Assembly (NCBI RefSeq): GCF_900475275.1 | Contig: NZ_LS483364.1 | Location: 372,001-436,000 of the forward strand | Origin: Streptococcus sanguinis | GTDB lineage: Bacteria > Bacillota > Bacilli > Lactobacillales > Streptococcaceae | DNA length: 64,000 nucleotides | Direction: 5' to 3' | Shown: positions 54,923 to 64,000 of the stretch, one piece after another | Layout: each line of letters begins with the position of its first letter | Position numbering within the stretch: the first letter of the stretch is position 1 | Made by a program: the position numbers and the translations under genes | The notes under the pieces: model-generated | What the model was told of the DNA's origin: nothing | The model's database searches: none | The model's input: only the letters and a program-made list of their open reading frames with translations

Positions 54923-56818
54923 ATGAAACGATATTTTTGTCTCCTATTAGTCTTATTTTCCTGTCTTTGTTTTGGTCAGGTTGTCTCGGCTGTTGACTAT
55001 GATATTGAATCCTATCAAGGCGATCTGGCCTTGCGTGAGGACAATACAGCTACCTACACAGAGAAAGTAACCTACAAGTTTAATGACGACTATAACGGTC
55101 AAATTGTGTCGCTGGGCTCTGCTGGAAAGATGCCCAATGGCTTTGCCATTGATGGGAATCCGACGGTCTCGGTTCTGACGAATGGTGAGCCAGATATGGA
55201 CATTAACCCCCAAGTCAAAGACTTGGGAGATGGCTATGAGGTCAAAATCTATAATTCAGGAAACGACGGTGACAGAGTTGTTGTTACTGTGACTTGGCAG
55301 CTGAGAAATCTCCTTTTTCTTCACAAGGATATTGCTGAGCTCAACTGGACTCCTATCAGCGACTGGGATCAGGGGATAGAAGAAGTCGTTTTGACAGTTT
55401 CTGGCTTGAGCAATCCAGATAAGAGCGAGCTTTTTGCTCATAGTGGCTACTTTGGAACCCAGCCTTTCGTGGATAAGGATGGCACCGACTATCTGGTCAA
55501 ACTCAATGGAATTGGCTCGGGTGATAATGTCGAGCTCCACGGCTATTGGGATCGACAAGCAGTCTCTCTTGTGTCCCAGAATGAAGACGAGAGCGACTAC
55601 TTGCCAACCTTTAAAGCTCAAGAAGAAAAAATTGCCCGCAAGACGGTCTTTTACCGGCAACTAGGAGAAATTTATATGCCCTTGCTGCTCCTATGTGCCA
55701 TCCTTGCAGCGGCTATTCTTTATTTTGTCTTTGCCCAGAAGATCAAGCCTAAGCAGTCTTATCCCAAGAATGCCCGTCTATATGAGGCTCCTCAGGACTT
55801 GTCTCCTCTTGTCTTGGCGGAAAATATTTACGCGGTGGACATGGAGGATGTCGATCCGACTAGGGGCGGCAAGGCAGTGCTGAACTTTGAAAACATGGTT
55901 CAGGCGACTTTGTTAGACTTGCTGGATAGGGGCAATCTCCTCCTGCAGGGAGATGCTGAAAATCCTGTTCTGCAAATAGCGACCTATGATGGACTGGCGG
56001 ACTTTGAAAGACGTTTTCTGGGCATGGCTTTCAACAAACAATCCCAAGCCAGTGTGAAAGATCTCTTTTCAGCCTATCAAATTTCAGAAGATATTTATAA
56101 GCACAAGTCTTCTGCGGATGAGTCCTATATTCGTAACATTGGTAGTAATATCAAGTCCTTATTTACTAACAGTTTGCGCTCCTTATCTAAAGAAGTGCGC
56201 TCTGAAGGCAAGCGTTTGGGTCTCTTTAGTCACTACCGGCCTCTTAAAGTTCAGGAAAAGAGATTACTAATTACTGCCATTATTCTAGCTAGTGCTGTTT
56301 TGCTGTTTTCTCTTGGATTTTTATTTGTCTACTTGGGCGCTTTTGGAGGCTTTATCTGGATATATATTCCCTTAGCACTGATGGGGCTTGTTTTGATTTG
56401 CATTTTTGCTAGTAAGGCGCAGCTTTATTGGCGAGATGGCGTCCTGAATGATGAAGGCGCGCATGATTACTATCTGTGGCGAAGTTTTTCCAATATGCTG
56501 CGAGATATTGCTCATCTGGACAATACAGAAATTGAAGGTATTATCCTTTGGAACCGTCTCTTGGTCTATGCGACCCTCTTTGGCTATGCAGATCGTGTCA
56601 GCCGTGTCATGGCTCTGCGTCAGATTCGCTTGCAAAATCCATCTATGGACAGCTATGTTCAGGCTAACTTGCACTATGCCTTCTATAGCAGTATGCACAG
56701 TTTCTCAAACTACGGCCATGTAGCCACCACAGCCAGCAATTTCTCCGTCTCATCTGGCGGAAGTTCAGGTGGTGGGTTCTCCGGTGGCGGAGGTGGCGGA
56801 GGCGGTGGAGCTTTCTAA
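54923..56818 (+). CDS. DUF2207 domain membrane protein with Gly-rich C-terminus
   Basis: A 631-residue protein. A signal peptide (about 1-23) is followed by a long external domain (about 25-235), a helix near 250-270, a cytoplasmic stretch, two more helices (about 450-470 and 478-495) and a tail ending in a Gly/Ser run (GGSSGGGFSGGGGGG...). This DUF2207 plan is widespread and its role is unknown. I chose ATG 54923 behind AGAGAGG. It is divergent from the amino acid transporter. Confidence 0.88.
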   Translation: MKRYFCLLLVLFSCLCFGQVVSAVDYDIESYQGDLALREDNTATYTEKVTYKFNDDYNGQIVSLGSAGKMPNGFAIDGNPTVSVLTNGEPDMDINPQVKDLGDGYEVKIYNSGNDGDRVVVTVTWQLRNLLFLHKDIAELNWTPISDWDQGIEEVVLTVSGLSNPDKSELFAHSGYFGTQPFVDKDGTDYLVKLNGIGSGDNVELHGYWDRQAVSLVSQNEDESDYLPTFKAQEEKIARKTVFYRQLGEIYMPLLLLCAILAAAILYFVFAQKIKPKQSYPKNARLYEAPQDLSPLVLAENIYAVDMEDVDPTRGGKAVLNFENMVQATLLDLLDRGNLLLQGDAENPVLQIATYDGLADFERRFLGMAFNKQSQASVKDLFSAYQISEDIYKHKSSADESYIRNIGSNIKSLFTNSLRSLSKEVRSEGKRLGLFSHYRPLKVQEKRLLITAIILASAVLLFSLGFLFVYLGAFGGFIWIYIPLALMGLVLICIFASKAQLYWRDGVLNDEGAHDYYLWRSFSNMLRDIAHLDNTEIEGIILWNRLLVYATLFGYADRVSRVMALRQIRLQNPSMDSYVQANLHYAFYSSMHSFSNYGHVATTASNFSVSSGGSSGGGFSGGGGGGGGGAF

Positions 56819-56957
56819 TAGACAAGCCCTCGCCTATCCAGAAAAGTCTTATTACTGGCTTTTCCTAGCATTGAAATTGTGATATAATAAGACCTAATAC
56901 TCTTTGGGAATTTAAATGTGACTTTCCTTGAGTAAACCCTTGTTTCAGGAGTATTCT

Positions 56958-57800
56958 ATGTTTATCATTGAAATTTTTATCTCTATTATTTACGGAATCA
57001 TCGAAGGAATCACAGAATGGCTGCCGATTTCCAGTACAGGGCATCTGATTTTGATTCAAGATTTTATCCAGTATAAAAATCAAAGTCCAGCCTTTATGGA
57101 AATGTTTAATGTCGTTATCCAGCTGGGAGCTATTTTGGCGGTTGTTGTCATCTATTTTGATAAGCTCAACCCTTTTAAACCAGGCAAGTCAGCACGTCAG
57201 GTTCAAAAGACTTGGCAACTTTGGGCTAAGGTCGTCGTGGCAGCCTTGCCGGCTGCTGTTATCGGCTTATTCTTGGATGATTGGTTTGAAGCGCATTTTT
57301 ACAATCTGGTCTCTGTATCAGTGATGCTGATTGTCTATGGGGCGGCCTTTATCTATCTGGAAAGGCGCGAGCATGAGGAGCCTGCTGTGACAGATTTAGC
57401 TTCTCTTCCTTACAAAACTGCCTTGCAAATTGGTCTCTTTCAGATTCTAGCTCTCTTCCCTGGAACTAGCCGTTCTGGTGCCACCATTGTCGGTGGTCTC
57501 CTGAATGGTGTCAGTCGTTCTGTCGTGACAGAGTTCACTTTCTATTTGGGGATTCCTATTATGTTTGGCGCTAGTGGCTGGAAAATTCTCAAGTTCATCA
57601 AGAATGGGAACAGTCTGGGATTTGGGCAAATTTTCTTGCTCTTAGTTGCCATGGGGGTGGCCTTCGGTGTCAGTCTAGTTGTGATTCGTTTCCTGACAGA
57701 CTACGTCAAAAAGCATGACTTTACAATTTTTGGGAAATATCGGATTGGCCTAGGCGGCGTGCTTCTGGTTTATGCAGCCATCAAAGCTTTGATGGGATAA
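56958..57800 (+). CDS. uppP: undecaprenyl-diphosphatase UppP (BacA)
   Basis: A 280-residue, eight-helix phosphatase that recycles undecaprenyl diphosphate, the lipid carrier for cell-wall synthesis, at the outer membrane face. Its activity also gives bacitracin tolerance. Signatures: [20 protein letters not shown] (about 11-30), with catalytic E/S residues, and [19 protein letters not shown] chose ATG 56958 with CAGGAGT before it. Own terminator. Confidence 0.95.
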   Translation: MFIIEIFISIIYGIIEGITEWLPISSTGHLILIQDFIQYKNQSPAFMEMFNVVIQLGAILAVVVIYFDKLNPFKPGKSARQVQKTWQLWAKVVVAALPAAVIGLFLDDWFEAHFYNLVSVSVMLIVYGAAFIYLERREHEEPAVTDLASLPYKTALQIGLFQILALFPGTSRSGATIVGGLLNGVSRSVVTEFTFYLGIPIMFGASGWKILKFIKNGNSLGFGQIFLLLVAMGVAFGVSLVVIRFLTDYVKKHDFTIFGKYRIGLGGVLLVYAAIKALMG

Positions 57801-57849
57801 AAGGGGGAGATTTTAATGTTTCCCTGACTCTCTCATGTAGTGAAATAAT

Positions 57850-57879
57850 AAGCTCTCGGAATTTTCTGAGAGCTTTTTT
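57850..57879 (+). terminator. uppP terminator
   Basis: AAGCTCTCGGAA pairs with TTCTGAGAGCTT (one G-T), then T run. Confidence 0.85.
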
Positions 57880-57916
57880 GGGTAATTGCCATTTTCAGAC
57901 CAATACTAGCTATTTT

Positions 57917-57945
57917 TTGAAATACGGGGGATTTTTTAGTATAAT
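57917..57945 (+). promoter_or_regulatory. mecA promoter
   Basis: TTGAAA (57917-57922), 17 bases, TATAAT (57940-57945). Confidence 0.85.
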
Positions 57946-57975
57946 AGTAGGACTAGAAGTGTATGAGGTAGAGAT

Positions 57976-58728
57976 ATGGAAATGAAACAGATTAGTGATT
58001 CGACCATAAAAATCACGATTCAGCTGGAAGATTTGGAAGAACGTGGCATGGAAATGGCTGATTTCTTGGTCCCCCAAGAAAAGACAGAAGAGTTTTTCTA
58101 TACCATCTTAGATGAGTTGGAAATGCCGGATAATTTTTTGGACAGCGGTATGCTGAGTTTCCGTGTGACGCCTAAGCCAGACAAGGTAGATGTTTTTGTT
58201 ACCAAGTCTAAATTAGATAAGAATCTGAGTTTTGAGGATTTGGCAGATCTGCCAGACATGGATGAGCTGTCTCATATGTCTCCAGATGAATTCCTCAAGA
58301 CATTGGAAAAGAGCATTTTTGAAAAGAGTAAGGAAGACATAGAAGCAGTCCAATCTTTGGAAACAGCCGAAGCAGAGGAAGGGGCGCAATTTTCTCAGCA
58401 GGCGGCCGATGAGCAGTTGACAGAAAATGCAGAGCGTTACATTTACTATATCCTGCGTTTTGAAGATATTAAGGCTGCTGCGGCCTTTGCCCAGACGGTG
58501 GACTATAAGATTGACTTATCAGAGCTTTATAAGCATGATTCTGCTTATTATTTGACGATTTTAGTAGATGTTGAGGGTTTTCCAGAGCGCTATCCAGCTT
58601 GGCTCTTGGCCAAGATGCGTGAGTTTGCAGATGATTCAGATATCACTCGGGCGGTGCTTCAGGAGCACGGTCATCTGCTTTTGGTGACAGATGCGGTCTC
58701 CGGCCTGCAGAAGGTTGAATGCCTATGA
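57976..58728 (+). CDS. mecA: adaptor protein MecA
   Basis: A 250-residue adaptor that brings substrates (in streptococci, ComX among others) to the ClpC-ClpP protease and so restrains competence. N-terminal substrate-binding domain MEMKQISDSTIKITIQLEDLEERGMEMADFL, an acidic, variable linker (about 105-155), then the C-terminal ClpC-binding domain. Length is in the normal range. The downstream rgpG-like gene overlaps its stop. Confidence 0.95.
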   Translation: MEMKQISDSTIKITIQLEDLEERGMEMADFLVPQEKTEEFFYTILDELEMPDNFLDSGMLSFRVTPKPDKVDVFVTKSKLDKNLSFEDLADLPDMDELSHMSPDEFLKTLEKSIFEKSKEDIEAVQSLETAEAEEGAQFSQQAADEQLTENAERYIYYILRFEDIKAAAAFAQTVDYKIDLSELYKHDSAYYLTILVDVEGFPERYPAWLLAKMREFADDSDITRAVLQEHGHLLLVTDAVSGLQKVECL

Positions 58729-59885
58729 TTACTTTTCCGTTAAAGTTTATCTTGGTATTGCTGGGAACTTTTTTTATCGGGGTGATTCTGACGCCCTTGG
58801 TTCGGCTCTTAGCCTTTAAGATTGGTGCGGTAGATTATCCCAATGCTCGCCGCATCAATAAAAAGCCCATGCCTAGCAGTGGCGGGCTGGCGATTGTAGC
58901 GGCCTTTTCTATCTCTACTCTGCTCTTGATGCCACAGATTGTTGCTGTAGATTTTTTTGGACAGACCTATTTTGATTATGTTTGGCCGGTCGTGATTGGT
59001 GGTTTGATTATTGCCTTTACAGGGCTGGTCGATGATATCAAAGAGCTGTCGCCTATGCTGAAAATGGGGGGAATTGTTCTAGCGGCCAGCCTAATCTGGT
59101 GGCTGACGGATTTCCGATTGGATGATTTTAAGCTTCCTTTTGGCGGACCTTTCCTGCATTTTGAGCCTTGGCTGTCCTATATTTTGACAGTGGTGTGGAT
59201 TATTTCTATCACCAATGCGGTTAATTTGATTGACGGTCTGGATGGTCTGGTGAGTGGGGTGTCCATCATCTCCTTGGTAACGATGGGGATTGTTTCTTAC
59301 TTCTTTTTGCCCCAGCACAATCTCTTTTTGACCCTGACAATTTTCGTCTTGGTCTTGTCAATTGCGGGTTTTTTCCCTTACAATTACCACCCGGCTATCA
59401 TCTATCTTGGTGATACGGGGGCTCTCTTCATCGGCTTTATGATTGCCGTCTTGTCCTTGCAAGGGCTAAAAAATGCGACGGCTGTTGCGGTGGTGACGCC
59501 TATGATTATCTTAGGAGTGCCGATTACGGATACTTTTCTGGCGATTATCCGCCGTACTCTATCTGGTCAGAAATTCTACACGCCTGACAAGCATCATCTT
59601 CATCACAGACTCTTATCCTTGGGATTGACCCACCGCGGGACAGTGCTGGTTATCTACGGGATTTCGCTGGTCTTTGCCATGATTTCTCTCTTGTTGAATG
59701 TTTCCAGTCGAATTGGTGGCGTGCTCTTGATGATAGGCTTACTTCTGGGTGTTGAGCTCTTTGCTGAGCTGGTCGGAGTTTTGGGGCCTAATCGTACTCC
59801 TTTGCTCAATATTCTCCGCTTTATTGGCAACTCCTACTACCGTGAGGAAGTTCGGCGGAAATGGCGTCAAAAGAGGAATAAATAA
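58725..59885 (+). CDS. rgpG: glycosyl-1-phosphate transferase, WecA/TagO/RgpG type
   Basis: An about 386-residue, 11-helix transferase that moves GlcNAc-1-P (or a similar sugar phosphate) onto undecaprenyl phosphate, starting wall polysaccharide or teichoic acid synthesis. Motifs: ARRINKKPMPSSGGLAI, FTGLVDDIKEL with the catalytic Asp pair, NAVNLIDGLDGLVSG and the late HHLHHRLLSLGLTHR. I prefer ATG 58725, which overlaps the mecA stop by 4 bases (ATGA), over ATG 58719. Gene symbol by analogy to S. mutans. Confidence 0.88.
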   Translation: MITFPLKFILVLLGTFFIGVILTPLVRLLAFKIGAVDYPNARRINKKPMPSSGGLAIVAAFSISTLLLMPQIVAVDFFGQTYFDYVWPVVIGGLIIAFTGLVDDIKELSPMLKMGGIVLAASLIWWLTDFRLDDFKLPFGGPFLHFEPWLSYILTVVWIISITNAVNLIDGLDGLVSGVSIISLVTMGIVSYFFLPQHNLFLTLTIFVLVLSIAGFFPYNYHPAIIYLGDTGALFIGFMIAVLSLQGLKNATAVAVVTPMIILGVPITDTFLAIIRRTLSGQKFYTPDKHHLHHRLLSLGLTHRGTVLVIYGISLVFAMISLLLNVSSRIGGVLLMIGLLLGVELFAELVGVLGPNRTPLLNILRFIGNSYYREEVRRKWRQKRNK

Positions 59886-59904
59886 GAATAGCTCTAAACA
59901 AAAT

Positions 59905-59928
59905 AAAAGCCTTTTGGGCTTTTTTTTG
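59905..59928 (+). terminator. terminator after rgpG
   Basis: AAAAGCC pairs with GGCTTTT, followed by T. It overlaps the upstream part of the suf promoter. Confidence 0.75.
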
Positions 59929-59929
59929 G

Positions 59930-59935
59930 TATACT
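59930..59935 (+). promoter_or_regulatory. -10 box of the suf operon
   Basis: TATACT with TGG before it (extended -10), 39 bases ahead of the sufC ATG. Confidence 0.6.
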
Positions 59936-59974
59936 AAAGTATGTAAATCAGCTAAGCAAAGAAAGGAAAAAGAA

Positions 59975-60745
59975 ATGTCTGTCTTAGAAATAAAAGATCT
60001 TCATGTTGAAATTGAAGGGAAAAAAATTCTCAAAGGGGTGAATCTCACTCTGAAAACAGGAGAGGTTGCAGCAATTATGGGCCCGAATGGAACAGGGAAA
60101 TCAACCTTGTCTGCAGCCATCATGGGCAATCCTAACTACGAAGTGACTCAAGGAGAGGTGCTTTTTGATGGAGTCAATATCTTGGAGTTGGAAGTGGATG
60201 AGCGTGCTCGCATGGGACTCTTCCTGGCTATGCAGTACCCTAGTGAAATTCCTGGTATTACTAATGCAGAGTTTCTACGTGCAGCTATGAATGCTGGCAA
60301 GGAAGACGAGGAAAAAATCTCTGTCCGCGACTTTATCATGAAGCTGGATGAAAAGATGGAACTGCTCAACATGAAAGAAGAAATGGCTGAGCGCTACCTT
60401 AATGAAGGTTTCTCTGGGGGGGAAAAGAAGCGCAATGAAATCTTGCAGTTGCTCATGCTAGAGCCGACTTTTGCACTTTTAGATGAGATTGACTCTGGTC
60501 TCGATATTGATGCTCTTAAAGTTGTATCTAAAGGGGTTAATGCTATGCGAGGTGAAGGTTTTGGTGCTATGATTATCACTCACTATCAACGCCTGCTCAA
60601 CTATATCACTCCAGATGTAGTTCATGTCATGATGGATGGTAAAGTCGTTCTTTCTGGCGGTCCTGAATTGGCAGTCCGCTTGGAGAAAGAAGGCTATGCT
60701 AAATTGGCTGAAGAGTTGGGCTTCACCTATACCGAAGAAGCCTAG
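59975..60745 (+). CDS. sufC: Fe-S cluster assembly ATPase SufC
   Basis: A 256-residue soluble ABC ATPase of the SufBCD scaffold. Walker A GPNGTGKST (about 36-44), a signature of FSGGEKKRNEI, and Walker B FALLDEIDSGLDIDA (about 167-181) are intact. The Asp-Ser motif in DEIDSGLD is SufC-specific. It works with SufB and SufD to build Fe-S clusters. First gene of the suf operon. Confidence 0.96.
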   Translation: MSVLEIKDLHVEIEGKKILKGVNLTLKTGEVAAIMGPNGTGKSTLSAAIMGNPNYEVTQGEVLFDGVNILELEVDERARMGLFLAMQYPSEIPGITNAEFLRAAMNAGKEDEEKISVRDFIMKLDEKMELLNMKEEMAERYLNEGFSGGEKKRNEILQLLMLEPTFALLDEIDSGLDIDALKVVSKGVNAMRGEGFGAMIITHYQRLLNYITPDVVHVMMDGKVVLSGGPELAVRLEKEGYAKLAEELGFTYTEEA

Positions 60746-60786
60746 TCAAACATTCTTTTGACTTTGATAAAAGATAGGAGAATGAC

Positions 60787-62049
60787 ATGACTAAAGAATT
60801 GATTCAAGAATTTTCACAGCTACATGCAGAGCCAGATTGGCTCTTTCAACTGCGCCAGCAGGCCTTTGATAAGATTGACCAGTTAGAATTGCCGCGTATT
60901 GAGCGGGTTAAATTTCACCGTTGGAATCTGGGTGACGGCCGTATTTCAGAGAGTGAGCCGCTGACAAGTGTTCCAGACTTTACAGCCCTAGATGACAATC
61001 TCAAGCTTGTCCAAGTGGGAACTCATATTGTTTTGGAGCAATTGCCAGCTGACTTGGCAGCACAAGGTGTGGTTTTCACTGATTTCCACACTGCCTTAGA
61101 AGAGATTCCAGAGCTGGTAGAGAAGCATTTTATGTCTGCGGTCAAGTACGACGAGGACAAATTGGCAGCTTACCACACTGCCTATTTCAACAGCGGTGCC
61201 GTTCTTTATGTGCCGGACAATGTTGAGATTGACCAGCCAATTGAAGGAATTTTTTATCAGGACAGCGAAAGCGATGTTCCTTTTAACAAGCATATTTTGA
61301 TTATCGCAGGCAAGCATTCCAAGGTTAACTACTTGGAACGCTTGGAAACTTACGGCGAGGGCTCTGTCCCAGTAACAGCCAATATCACTGTCGAAGTTAT
61401 TGCTCAGGCTGGAGCTCAGATTAAGTTTTCAGCTATTGATCGCTTGGGCGAAAATGTAACAGCTTATATCAGCCGTAGAGGTAAGCTGGACAATGATGCC
61501 ATGATTGACTGGGCTATCGGCGTTATGAACGAAGGCAATGTTGTGGCTGACTTTGATAGCGACCTTTATGGCAAGGGCAGCCATGCGGATATGAAAGTAG
61601 TGGCTCTCTCAAGTGGCAAGCAGGTTCAGGGGATTGATACCCGAGTAACTAACTATGGCTGCAACTCTATCGGAAATATCCTGCAGCACGGGGTTATCCT
61701 AGAAAAAGGAACCCTGACCTTCAATGGTATCGGCCATATTATCAAAGGTGCCAAGGGAGCAGATGCCCAGCAGGAAAGCCGAGTTCTCATGCTGTCTGAC
61801 CAGGCTCGTTCAGATGCTAATCCAATCCTCTTGATTGATGAAAACGATGTGACAGCTGGTCACGCGGCTTCTATCGGCCAGGTGGATCCAGAGGATATGT
61901 ACTACCTCATGAGTCGGGGTCTTGATAAGGCGACGGCTGAACGCTTGGTCGTGCGCGGCTTCTTGGGCTCAGTGATAGTAGAAATCCCTGTTAAGGAAGT
62001 CCGTGATGAAATGATTGAAAATATCGATATTATTCTCGCAAAAAGATAA
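60787..62049 (+). CDS. sufD: Fe-S cluster assembly protein SufD
   Basis: A 420-residue scaffold protein paralogous to SufB. The N-terminal helical part is followed by the right-handed beta-helix core with GVILEKGTLTFNGIGHIIKGAKGADAQQESRVLML and DENDVTAGHAASIGQVDPEDMYYLMSRGL, the typical SufB/D C-terminal block. 41 bases after sufC. Intact. Confidence 0.95.
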   Translation: MTKELIQEFSQLHAEPDWLFQLRQQAFDKIDQLELPRIERVKFHRWNLGDGRISESEPLTSVPDFTALDDNLKLVQVGTHIVLEQLPADLAAQGVVFTDFHTALEEIPELVEKHFMSAVKYDEDKLAAYHTAYFNSGAVLYVPDNVEIDQPIEGIFYQDSESDVPFNKHILIIAGKHSKVNYLERLETYGEGSVPVTANITVEVIAQAGAQIKFSAIDRLGENVTAYISRRGKLDNDAMIDWAIGVMNEGNVVADFDSDLYGKGSHADMKVVALSSGKQVQGIDTRVTNYGCNSIGNILQHGVILEKGTLTFNGIGHIIKGAKGADAQQESRVLMLSDQARSDANPILLIDENDVTAGHAASIGQVDPEDMYYLMSRGLDKATAERLVVRGFLGSVIVEIPVKEVRDEMIENIDIILAKR

Positions 62050-62077
62050 AAAGCTGGGCCTTGTCCCGTAAAAGTAG

Positions 62078-63746
<1,669 letters not shown>

Positions 63747-63763
63747 GAATGTGAAAGGAAATT

Positions 63764-64000
63764 ATGTCAGAAGAAAGAGTAGAACCAAAACCGATTGATC
63801 TCGGTGAATACAAGTTTGGTTTCCATGACGATGTTGAACCTGTTCTCTCGACAGGGAAAGGGCTGAATGAAGCGGTCATTCGTGAGCTTTCTGCAGCCAA
63901 GGATGAACCAGAGTGGATGCTGGATTTCCGCCTCAAATCCTACGAGGCTTTCAAGAAGATGCCGATGCAGACTTGGGGGCCGGATTTGTCAGAAATTAAT
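63764..64000 (+). CDS. sufB: Fe-S cluster assembly protein SufB (partial, runs off the window)
   Basis: The first 79 codons of SufB, MSEERVEPKPIDLGEYKFGFHDDVEPVLSTGKGLNEAVIRELSAAKDEPEWMLDFRLKSYEAF and on, running off at 64000. The EPEWMLDFRLKSYEAFKKMPMQTWGP segment is a SufB hallmark. It starts behind GAAAGGAA. Completes the suf order C-D-S-U-B. Confidence 0.95.
   Translation, partial: MSEERVEPKPIDLGEYKFGFHDDVEPVLSTGKGLNEAVIRELSAAKDEPEWMLDFRLKSYEAFKKMPMQTWGPDLSEIN

Overview
The window is a gene-dense, low-to-moderate GC Firmicute chromosome segment from a Streptococcus, most likely the sanguinis group (S. sanguinis or a close relative). The evidence is the gene set: a YSIRK-type IgA1 protease with an N-terminal LPXTG motif, a histidine-triad (Pht) protein followed by an AdcA-II/Lmb zinc lipoprotein, rpoE (delta), mecA, an rgpG/tagO-like gene, a suf operon in the Firmicute order sufC-D-S-U-B, and Streptococcus-style regulatory sites (CIRCE, AdcR, CodY). 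The species is inferred from this content and was not proven by comparison.

Layout. 1-6.3 kb: tail of a UPF0210 gene, an unknown membrane protein, two tandem histidine phosphatases, an LdcB/VanY-type carboxypeptidase, and a PadR-DUF2812-ABC transporter operon whose promoter is covered by palindromes. 6.3-12.3 kb: heat-shock operon hrcA-grpE-dnaK-(DJ-1/PfpI)-dnaJ with two CIRCE elements and unusually long, hairpin-rich spacers. 12.3-18.4 kb: iga with a foldable leader. 18.5-24.1 kb: truA, a pyridoxine/HMP kinase, an ECF S component, a DUF436 gene, tig, rpoE and a B3/4-domain gene. 24.2-26.8 kb: an ABC/FtsX module bounded by a 54-bp direct repeat. 26.8-30.4 kb: pyrG with a CTP-type attenuator, a small effector-binding-like protein, tRNA-Leu and fba. 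30.5-34.1 kb: a zinc-regulated pht-adcAII operon. 34.3-37.6 kb: a three-gene ABC-2 exporter, a GNAT gene and tRNA-Thr. 37.6-42.5 kb: SemiSWEET (minus strand), a LytTR/LiaF-like pair, rpmB, asp23-like/fakA-like genes and a lipoprotein. 42.7-46.3 kb: an ABC-2 exporter with its own DesKR-type two-component system. 46.4-51.1 kb: ilvBNCA behind a CodY box. 51.1-54.8 kb: an SPFH protein, a small HTH-like protein, and a minus-strand amino-acid ABC transporter with a fused binding protein-permease. 54.9-59.9 kb: a DUF2207 protein, uppP, mecA and an rgpG-like gene. 59.9-64 kb: the suf operon, cut off inside sufB.

Most of the window is core genome. The regulatory layer holds the most noteworthy material: a doubled CIRCE in which the distal copy also looks like a terminator, a probably leaderless truA, a reiterative-transcription attenuator at pyrG, tandem AdcR boxes, a palindrome across the SemiSWEET start site, an activator-type promoter for the DesKR-linked exporter, a long stem in the iga leader, and a transporter module apparently gained beside a duplicated gene end. 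I saw no CRISPR array, prophage, transposase or rRNA.
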